Assembly: GCA_038496445.1 (NCBI GenBank)
Contig: JALMLS010000600.1
Span: 1 to 28,046, forward strand
Origin: Trichosphaerium sp. ATCC 40318
Lineage: Eukaryota > Discosea > Flabellinia > Trichosidae
Reading direction: 5' to 3'
Length of the DNA: 28,046 bases
The translations under genes and the position numbers were made by a program. Positions 19,813 through 28,046 of this stretch are shown piece after piece. The notes beneath the pieces are model-generated. The model did no database searches and was not told the DNA's origin. It saw only the letters and a program-made list of their open reading frames with translations. Every line of letters starts with the position of its first letter. The stretch's first letter is position 1.

Positions 19813-19917
19813 TACAGTTGGCGCATCTGTTGTAGGCGCATCTGTTGTTGGAGCGTCAGATGTTGGTGCAGGTGTAGTAGGCACATCTGTTGTTGGAGCG
19901 TCAGTCGTTGGCGCATA
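19813..19917 (-). repeat. 15-bp A-P-T-T-D repeat in the dynein gene, AAA6 region
   Basis: About seven units, minus-strand reading APTTDAPTTDVPTTPAPTSD, running into VLPSRM and GTAAGT. The next in-frame dynein sequence (SFGSVLVVNLMDRFHAVIQ) begins after the acceptor at 19786, so the array is most likely intronic. Confidence 0.6.
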
Positions 19918-19919
19918 AA

Positions 19920-20250
19920 ACTAGCGCAGATCCCTTTAATGAGTCAAATAGGACTTCTAATACATTTGTGGTAAACATTGTTTACTCACAAGTGCTTTAA
20001 GTCCCCACGTGAACAAAGTGCCAAGTAATGCTTGTAGTACTGGATGTATGCCTTCAATCATATTCCAAGCTATTGTAGCGTTCTTGCAATTCAATATCGG
20101 TCGTTTAAGTTGTTTTGACGTTTTGTGAAGTATATTTACTTCTAGCCTCGTGGTTCGCGTTGATAACTATGGGTAATCGTATTAGAAAGTCGTCGCTGTA
20201 GGGAAATTCTCATACGCAAAAATTGGCTCAATTCGTTAAAATATCACCGC
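19920..20250 (-). other. Possible dynein upstream exons, not confidently aligned
   Basis: Minus-strand frames CKNATIAWNMIEGIHPVLQA continuing LLGTLFTWGLKAL (19995-20095) and FTTNVLEVLFDSLKGSALVL (19920-19985) have splice-like ends (GTGAGT at 19992) and sit where AAA6 should be, but I cannot align them convincingly to dynein. Confidence 0.35.
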
Positions 20251-20261
20251 CTGACGGTACG

Positions 20262-20402
20262 GTAACTGTAGTTGGCGCCTGTTGTGGAGCGTCAGTTATT
20301 GGCGCAGGTGTAGTAAGCGTATCTGTTGTTGAAGCGTCTGTCATTGGCGCAGGTGAAGTAGGCGCATTTGTTGTTGGAGAATCAGTCGTTGGTGCAGGTG
20401 AA
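20262..20402 (-). repeat. 15-bp A-P-T-T-D-type repeat, most diverged copy
   Basis: About nine units, same orientation as the other arrays; several units are one codon short or carry non-synonymous changes. It lies 5' of the recognised dynein exons and its flanks are not identified. Confidence 0.6.
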
Positions 20403-21270
20403 TTGTAAATACCTTCACTTTTTGTTGTATATTTTTCCTTGCTCCCAGAATATATGCGTCTGCTCGGAATAGCGTGTTTTTTAAAGTCTCACATAATTTT
20501 TAGCACCAGTCGGAAAAAACACTGTAATTACGAACCTGAGTTTGAAATTGCGCTTGTTTAATGCTCTCCGGCAAGTGTAACACAACTAATAATTTTCATC
20601 ACTCGTACAAACCTAAACGAGCGTTTAGTGATGTTTACACATTGTAGAATTCTTTTAGTGGAATAGCGTACCTTTACCTGTAAGAATGCCGTAAGTATAA
20701 GGTTAAGAGAGAAAGTTATACCTTAAATCAAATACGTCTAAACAGGTCTGAAGTACGTAACTAGGTATTTAACAGTATTGTATCTAAATTTTCATTAGCG
20801 TTTCTCTTAAATAATACAGCACAAAGCAAAAGAAAAGGTACGTGTAAGGTTACGTAGCGTATGTGTAGTGAGTATTTTTGTGTGATGCAAAAACCCTCCA
20901 ATTGGAGGTTTTTTGTCATTTTTTCACCAGAGCATATTGTCGCAATGCGCTTTTTGCGCGTAGTAAGCGCCATTGCGAGGGTTTACAGAAAAAAGATTCA
21001 AAAATTATTTTTGTTTTTTTGAATTGCTCTGATAAGTACCCAAACAACCATTTCTCATTAAAAAACTTCATATAAGCCATTCGTGTTTTGGCGGCTAACT
21101 GTTTTTGAGATTATTTTTTTTTTTTTGGTTTTTTCTTCCGTTGCCGCTCATTTTTGAATTTTCTTTATTTAGTACTTAACTATACCGTTGTAGGTTTCGA
21201 CGCTTAGCTCATGTCCATCGTACGAAACACATCCAAGCGGTACACAGTGAGTTTTTTTGTTGGTGCTAAA
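20403..21270. other. Intergenic stretch between dynein and the first transposon-like gene
   Basis: No gene recognised. A minus-strand frame LHLPESIKQAQFQTQ near 20540-20585 ends in a GTTCGTA donor-like site and may belong to the dynein gene. A strong palindrome lies at 20888-20915, and T tracts with a GTTGCCGCTC segment at 21115-21150. Confidence 0.4.
20888..20915. repeat. Near-perfect palindrome
   Basis: CCTCCAATTGGAGG is a perfect 14-bp palindrome flanked by AAAAAC on the left and TTTTTT on the right, extending the stem with one mismatch. Confidence 0.75.
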
Positions 21271-24087
21271 ATGAGGTGTAGAAAGCGAGTTTCAAGATCC
21301 AACTCCCCCAAAACACGATCGAAAAAACCACGCATACAAGATCTAAAGGTAACGTGTCAAGTAGATGATATAAACTCCGAGGTACGGTGACATGTTTTAT
21401 TATAAACGTCAAAATCTTAATTATTTTCTTCAGACAGCAAATGCAAAGAACCGCGATCAATTTACAATACAAAGAGACAAGATTAAAAATGCTATCATTA
21501 ATCTCAAAAGTTTATTAGAAGTTACAGTGGCAAATGGAGGCGCGAAAATATTAGAAGAGCCATGGGCAAAAGAATTAAACTTAAAAGCAACGTTATTGTC
21601 CAAAACACATACAGAGTGGATAGTACAAAGTGTGTTGCCTGCAAATATAAAATCGCCAACTGCAAACACAGTAAAAAAGCTTAATCAGGTACGAGAAGTC
21701 TCTTTACATCAAGCTTTTCTTATTTTTTTCCAATACAGGTGAAACGTAAAGCTGAGAAGCACAATATATCTGGTGCTGCCTTGGTGCGTATGGCTTTGAT
21801 TGTACGAAACAAAAGGCAACAAGGTAAGCATATATTACCAATCAACAACTTATTGTTATTGTAGCTAACAAAAGGCGTTCTGTTGTTCCTTATGGCACGT
21901 TAAAATCGAGCATTATGCCAAAAGATATAACCATGGCATTTGATTATCTCAAGTGCAACACAATGCCTACTTTAACTCATTTTCAAGAAGGTACAGATAA
22001 AACAAATACAATGACACGATTACCCTCTAATGTATTATACAAGAGAATGAAGAAACAGCTCACGACAACATTAAAAGTGTTACTATCAAAAACACTTTTA
22101 ATTCTACAAAGCTGAATATAGATTGGAGAGGATCTGTATCACAACTGTGGCTTACAACATATGTTATACCTGACGAACTGTTGTTTGTGTGTAGACAATT
22201 TGCTGGACAATTCAAAAATGATCTCAAACACACGGTACACAAATCCATTGTCTTAACCACGTGTTTACTTTGTTAGTTTTGGTCTAAGCCCGGTGATTTG
22301 TGGGAAGCAAACATTATGAGGAGGTATAAGACCCAAAATTATGGTAAAGTTGTTTGTGTTACCCCATATTCTGGTAAGTTGCTTATTTGTTTGGTATCGT
22401 GATTAACATCAACCATAAAGATAAGTTTTGTGGCAACTCTGAGGTTAAGATACCCATTCAACTAAATGAAGCCAAGTGAAATCAATTATTGCCTATTATA
22501 AATGCTCATCACAACATTACAACCAACACAAAAGCTTTAAATGACAGTGAAATTGCGGACATGGTCATAGAGTTAAAGGTGAGTTTATACAAAAAAATGG
22601 TGTTTGCAATGGTTAAATGTAGTTGTTTATAGGAGTGGCTTACAGGCAAATCAAGCTTAAGAATGCATAGTGATGGAGACAAAGGCCAATTGCATAGCGG
22701 CTCTGGTATAACATGTTTTGGTTTTGCTTTGAAGGATGGTAAAAAAGAAAAACTTGATAAAACCATAATCATTCAAACAAGCACGTGCTTTATATTTATT
22801 TTGTACTATGGTAATATTTACTTTAGATTCTGAAAAGTTTAAGGTTAATGGCACTAACTTTGTGTGGGCCTTAAGCAACATTGACCCTCCATCAGCTGAT
22901 GTCCAAAATGATGGTGATGGATTTGGTCCAGGGGTAGTGCGACATTCTGTTGAAGTTGTGGTACCTAAAGGAGTCCGCTACTTTTCTTTAATTGTTAGAC
23001 ATTTCATTTGGACTCTGCCTGAAATAAGTGACCTTGCTATTGCAAAACAGAAGCATTTGGTGGGGTTGTCTTCCAAAAGCTATGCTAAACACACCAAATT
23101 GAAACACTCTCTATATGTTTGTCCACAAAACCTGCGCTATAAAGCCAACAACCACTTTCTTCTATCTTCTTCTTATAAATTACCTCAAGATGATGATAAA
23201 GAAACAATCATACACCCTGGAACTCTGTTAATTTACAATTTACCTGGGTGCGTTTATTTGTAATTGCATAGTTGATTTAATATTCTTTTCAAGCTTGTGT
23301 GAAATGGGTTTGATTGCTTCTTATCAAAGAACTTTTCAAGGACATACAGGAGTAGGATTAAAAGTGGTAGTTAAAAAAGAGTGTGTTGCCAAAGAGTACA
23401 TCAAGACTTTACTCAGTTACATTTAATGTTATTGCAGATATTTTTCAAGTGATTGGGCGGTTGTATACTCTACTGCAACAGAAATATCTCAAGATAATGT
23501 TAGTGCGCTCATTAAAAAGTCACTGTATTTGCAACGGAATGTCGACAATGAAGATGAAGGTTGTACTTTTTTTATAACCCCCTGCACTCTATTAAAACAA
23601 CATGTTGATGTTGATTATGATTCACTGGGCTGTACGAGCTTGACATAGACTTATGTTTTGTTGACATTGTATTGTAGGCGCCCGTCAACTTGGAATTGTG
23701 TCAAGGTGGTATGTTCATGGCTTTCTTTATTACGGAAAACAGCCTGTTGTGGTTTTTAGAAAAATCAAACGGCTAGGAAATAATCTCTCTCTTCACCTCA
23801 ATTGCAAGTGCTGCACACTGCGTCCATTATTCTTGAATATATTTAGTGATGTACCTTCTGACAAGGACATGTCTGATGAAGATATAATAACTAAAGAAAG
23901 TTTTCATTGGAATACAATCAAACAATTAGATGGTACGATTTTTTTTTTTGCAACTTTTTTTTCTAATGCTCCTTTTATTACAGTATTACCCACACTAGTA
24001 AATCAGTTTGCTTACACCGGAAAGCTATCCAAAGAAGACAAAAGAAAATGTGATTGTACGTTGGTTGTAAGAGTATTAAACGTCTAA
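21271..24087 (+). CDS. Unrecognised multi-exon gene, likely transposon-associated
   Basis: Starts ATG at 21271 (MRCRKRVSRSNSPKTRSKKP, strongly basic). Exons 21271-21381, 21434-21688, 21739-21823 and 21865 onward join in phase: AKNRDQFTIQRDKIKNAIIN, WIVQSVLPANIKSPTANTV, EKHNISGAALVRMALIV, SSIMPKDITMAFDYLKCNTM. Near 22070 the frame must shift by one base to reach NIDWRGSVSQLWLTTYV. Later exons read FWSKPGDLWEANIMRRYKTQ, EWLTGKSSLRMHSDGDKGQL, NFVWALSNIDPPSADVQND, RYFSLIVRHFIWTLPEISDL and, at the end, RQLGIVSRWYVHGFLYYGK and NCKCCTLRPLF, stopping at 24087 with AATAAA at 24124. Introns are about 40-55 bp. No domain recognised. The next gene, about 100 bp downstream on the same strand, is a transposase, so this may be the accessory ORF of the same element. 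A second frame slip lies near 22805. Confidence 0.55.
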
Positions 24088-24189
24088 ATTGTTTTATAGG
24101 TTTAGATAAATTGTGTAGGAAACAATAAATAAATTTATGCTCATTAAGTGGAGTTTTTTTTCCTTAATTGTAATCAACAACAAGCAACA

Positions 24190-27100
24190 ATGGCTAACGT
24201 GTATTGTGACGCTTGTAAGACATGGTATACATGGAGACATTATCATTACAGGCACTTAAAATCTAATAAACATACAACGGCGACCATAAAGCTAGGTACA
24301 TGTACAAAATACCTCAAATGTACTTAGTTAATTATAGGAATGGGCAAGCGGAATAGAGACTTTTCTCAAGGAAACAACAATAACATTGGCAAAGCAAAGA
24401 AACGGATTAGAACTCATGATATTAATTTGGGAGATTCAGCAAATGCCAGTGAAAGTGTCGACCATCTGCTTGCTTTTAATCTAAATACTGATTGTGATGC
24501 CAATAGCAATGCAATAAGTCACAACAGTGACTCTGAAAGTCAAAGTAGTGTGGACAGTGGATTTAATGGCACTGGTGATGAGAGCAATGAAAGCAGTGTC
24601 AGCGACGGGTTTGCGGAACCAGTTTATTTAAGAGATGACAATACAAAGCTACCTTTAACAGATCTTCCTCACTTTTTAAGTGTTGGTGGTGAGGCTATGC
24701 GCAGTGGTGAGTTAACAGTAGCAATTAGTGTAGCATTAATTTGTTTGTTAAAGAATTCGGGCAGTTGTCTGATGAGCAATGGAAAAAAGAACAAAGGCCT
24801 CCAGATTTTGAGCCAAGTGATGACTTTAACTCTGCCTCTCCTCAACAAAAGCTTGGTTATTTGTTGTTTGCGCTAAAGTTGGAACACAAGCTGTCTTTGG
24901 TTTTGTGTAAAAAAATTTTAGAGCTGTTCAACACTGCCTTGGTTCTTTTTGGACTTGACGCTAATGGTACGTAACATGCCACATTGTGATTATCTCTTAT
25001 GTTGGGTTTGTTAGGCACTGTGTCTGTTTCTGTGAACACATTGTTGAAAGAAATTGCTACAAAAGTACATTTACCAGTCGTATGTGCCTTTGTCCTTGTT
25101 TATTGTTTTACATTAGTTTTTGCCTCAATTTCCACCTGAAATAATATCAGTGGACAAAAAAACCAAGTCAGACAAAGTTGTATACACGACACAAGTTCCT
25201 TTTTACTCTCCATCAGAGCATATCAAAAGAGTGTTGTATTATTTGCCCACAAGAAACAGCATCGCTGAATGTATAACTGATGGACCATCCACAATGCACA
25301 CACACTATGAAGATGGAACTACAAAAGCAGAGAAGGTGTACAAAGGTCCAGAAACTGGGACCAATGTGAAAAAAGTGTTCGCAGATGTACTTGACATTTA
25401 TGAGGCAGACAAAAACAACACTATTTTACTCCCAGGTATACTATACTTTATCTTTTGATTGCTTACTCACTTTTAATAAATAGCATATATAAGCAAGGAT
25501 GATTTTACATACGATAAAAAAGACAGTTTGGGACCTTTGTATATGGTTGTTTGGAATTTGCCTAACAGTGCCAGTGCTACTGGAAAAATGTTGTTGGCTG
25601 TGCTACCAAAATGTTTGCATGAAGAAGATCTTTTGGAACATGTTGTAAATGATTTTTTAAAGGTGTACAATGGCATGAGATGTTACATAAAAAGTGAACA
25701 AAAGGTACGGGCCAATTTTATTGGGTTTTTTTTACAATTTAATCCAAAAAATAGTACTTCACAGTGTATTTGAGGTTGTCTAAGATATTGGGTGATTCAC
25801 CGGGCTCAAATAGATTGATATGTACAAAATCCTTCACTATTGATCAACTTATGTTACTTTTAGCAATGAGGAGTCCAACATCTCATTATCCTTGCCGAAT
25901 ATGTAGAGTGCCAAAAAATGCCTTTCAATTAATTACAGAAGACAATGAGATTGTAACAGCCACAAGAAACACACTCCAAATCCTCACCATGGCACATGAA
26001 CACTCATATAGTGATCATATTAAAGATTGTTTTAGCATTCACAGGCAGGTGAGCAACAACCCACAAATTTAGTTTTACTTTAGATTAACTGGTATTTTTT
26101 TTTCTTTTAGTCTCCGTTCAGTAAGCTGTTGAACCATCACTTTGACTTTTTTTTGGATTCTCCATATTGTCCATTTCATAACATCATATTGGGCATAGCT
26201 AAAAATGTGTTGGATGCAGCATTGGCTAAAATGCAAGAGCTGCAACCCAAAGAAACATTTAAAAAAACTCTAAATCGTAGAATCAAGTATGTTAGAAAAC
26301 AAAATACAGGGTTAGGAAAGTACGTACATGTTGTTGTCTTGATGTATTGATTCAAAGTCTTATTAGAATGAAGGCAGTGTGGAATAATACAGGATGTTTA
26401 GTATCTGAGAGTTGGGATGGAACAGACATGAGAACCTTTTTGAAAATGTCTGCTCTGGTTTTTCGCCACATTTTACCTGATGACCTCATGTCAATGTGGT
26501 ACCTTTCTATTTCTCTTTGTGTGGCCCTTTTATTGACCAATTTAAAGGAAGCATTTATTGGCTTTTGTAGTATTGACACAAAGAGATTTTATGTCAGAAC
26601 GTCAAGTCAAAAGTGTTACGGTCAAATACAAAAACTTATTGAATGAAATAAAGCTCAGTTTACCTGGTACTGTTTGCAATTTGCTTTTTTTGTATGTGTC
26701 TGATCATTGACAACTTATTAGATCTAAATTTAGACACAACAAACTTTCACGTGCCTTACCACTATGAATACATGATTAAACGATTTGGAGTTTTTAAACA
26801 CTTTAGGTACACTTTTATGAAGTGGTTGTGATTAACTACATTATTAGCACTTATGCATGTGAATCTAAGCATGCCACCATCAAAAAATGGAAGTTGTCGT
26901 CCAAGAACCATGACAAAATAAAGTGCGTGAAATGTTCCGTTTTCAACATACCAACAAAGCATAGGGACATAGTAGACAAAGAAATACCGTGGTTAATGCT
27001 ATCATATATTGGCAAGTTTGATGCCCTTTGCACTTCCGTGCTACATGATCAATACAAAGATAACATTGAATTGTCAAGGAAAGTGATCACTCCTCCATTT

Positions 27101-27457
27101 TACAAAAGACCAAAGGCACACTGGATTTTACGTAAGCAATGCAAACAAAAAAATTTACATCTCACTTTGTTGTTAGGCAACAAAAGATGTGTTAGAGAGT
27201 TATGCCACATGGAAAAATTAGCATTTGAAGCCACATTCCCTGCTGATACTAGAAGACTTATGTCAGAACCGTTTGTTTCCTATAACTCTGTAACAACGGA
27301 AAATCTGACAATGAAGCTTTCTGTCTCAAATGAAACTCTTTTTAAATCATGGAGACCGGCAAAGAGAGAAACTAAAAAAGACTGCATATATGTTAAAACT
27401 CAAGCCATTTATCAAAGCATCACTGACAACAATCAGGTGTTTGTATTTGGAGAGTGA
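24190..27457 (+). CDS. Zinc-finger plus transposase of Plavaka/CACTA (Tnp2-like) type
   Basis: Exon 1 (24190-24295) carries a C2H2-like finger, CDACKTWYTWRHYHYRHLKS continuing NKH. Exon 2 (24338-24706) is acidic and Ser/Asn rich, then 24754-24966. Further exons give FPPEIISVDKKTKSDKVVYT, YSPSEHIKRVLYYLPTRNSI, SLGPLYMVVWNLPNSASATG with KMLLAVLP, then GDSPGSN...YPCRICRVP (about 25794-25915), DSPYCPFHNIILGIAKNVLD, SESWDGTDMRTFLKMSALVF, FHVPYHYEYMIKRFG and YACESKHATIKKWKLSSK. An N-terminal finger, a 'NLP..LLA.LP' strand, a 'GD.P....CR.C' block, 'H..LGIAK' and a late 'E.KH...KKW' are the layout of Plavaka/Tnp2-like cut-and-paste transposases. Introns of 40-50 bp start GTACG or GTACA. The joins near 26350 and 26640-26820 were not all phased, and the gene may be inactive. 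Catalytic acidic residues were not assigned. Confidence 0.65.
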
Positions 27458-27569
27458 GCTGTTTGTAGTAGTGCAACAACTAATTTACTCATGTAATTCT
27501 AGGTACTTTACTTTAAAAAACCCAAACAGCCCATACGATGCCAACAGTGAGCTATTGACGTGCAAAACC

Positions 27570-28046
27570 TTCCCTTCTTGCTTTTGTAGTTCCATCTTCA
27601 TAGTGTGTGTGCATTGTGGATGGTCCATCAGTTATACATTCAGCGATGCTGTTTCTTGTGGGCAAATAATACAACATCTTTTGATATGCTCTGATGGAGA
27701 GTAAAAAGGAACTTGTGTCGTGTATACAACTTTGTCTGACTTGGTTTTTTTGTCCACTGATATTAATTTCAGGTGGAAATTGAGGCAAAAACTAATGTAA
27801 AAAATATAACAAGGACAAAGCACATACGACTGGTAAATGTACTTTTGTAGCAATTTCTTTCAACAATGTGTTCACAGAAACAGACACAGTGCCTAACAAA
27901 CCCAACATAAGAGATAATCACAATGTGCATGTTACGTACCATTAGCGTCAAGTCCAAAAAGAACCAAGCAGTGTTGAACAGCTCTAAAATTTTTTTACAC
28001 AAAACCAAAGACAGCTTGTGTTCCAACTTTAGCGCAAACAACAAAT
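27570..28046 (-). repeat. Inverted, diverged copy of transposase exons 3-5 (24860-25340)
   Basis: The reverse complement of 27570-28046 follows 24860 to about 25335: LFALKLEHKLSLVLCKKILE, the GTACGTAACATG donor, the short exon ending ATKVHLPV, then PQFPPEI and STMHTHYEDGTTKA. It differs by scattered substitutions and one-base indels (for example CTGCTTGG against CTGCCTTGG), so it is an old or independent copy, not an exact mirror. It continues past the window edge. Confidence 0.85.

Noticed and set aside
27570-28046. Simple chimeric or mirror assembly artefact
   Set aside because: Substitutions and indels scattered along the copy show it has diverged from 24860-25340, though an independent check of the junction is still warranted.

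Overview
The window reads as nuclear DNA of an AT-rich eukaryote with very compact, intron-dense genes. Most inferred introns are about 40-100 bp, start GTAAG/GTACG/GTATG and end in a T-rich tract plus TAG or CAG. Nothing looks prokaryotic. Dynein heavy chain, Rab-like GTPases, a VWA5A/PARP4-type protein and TTAGGG-type repeats fit a protist or early-branching animal lineage; I cannot name the species.

Layout. (1) 1-2743 (+): 3' part of a von Willebrand A-domain protein of the VWA5A/PARP4 group, 14 exons, one apparent 1-nt frameshift. (2) 2929-3992 (-): a convergent Rab-like gene with degenerate GTPase motifs. (3) 4087-6460: a broken duplicate of this neighbourhood (a scrap of VWA exon 2, a 5'-deleted Rab copy, two more copies of the Rab upstream module). 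(4) 6860-9496 (+): a multi-exon P-loop GTPase whose C-terminus looks like an Hsp20/alpha-crystallin fold. (5) 9805-10493 (+): a small gene with a SHOCT-like helical motif. (6) 10560-13800: a transposon-rich stretch with a 1,056-bp element whose subterminal regions are packed with GTGGTATATACCAC palindromes and whose centre holds a spliced gene fragment, a related 132-bp MITE, and inverted interstitial TTAGGG arrays. (7) 13872-15740 (-): an unrecognised multi-exon gene whose 5' side has a tandemly repeated exon. (8) 16272-17688: a long 15-bp repeat array encoding A-P-T-T-D/E on the minus strand. (9) 17743 to about 19790 (-): the C-terminal part of a cytoplasmic-type dynein heavy chain with two in-frame stops and frameshifts; the same 15-bp repeat also sits in its introns and just upstream. 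(10) 21271-24087 and 24190-27457 (+): two adjacent multi-exon genes; the second is a zinc-finger plus transposase of the Plavaka/CACTA (Tnp2-like) kind, followed by an inverted diverged copy of its own exons at the right edge.

The most unusual material is the 15-bp array, whose units vary almost only at third codon positions (a signature of translation-level constraint) although related arrays lie in dynein introns; the palindrome-rich element carrying a spliced gene fragment; the GTPase-Hsp20-like fusion; and the Rab copy with a duplicated 5' splice site and lost nucleotide-binding residues. One-base frameshifts recur in otherwise conserved genes, so base-level accuracy should be confirmed before calling anything a pseudogene.
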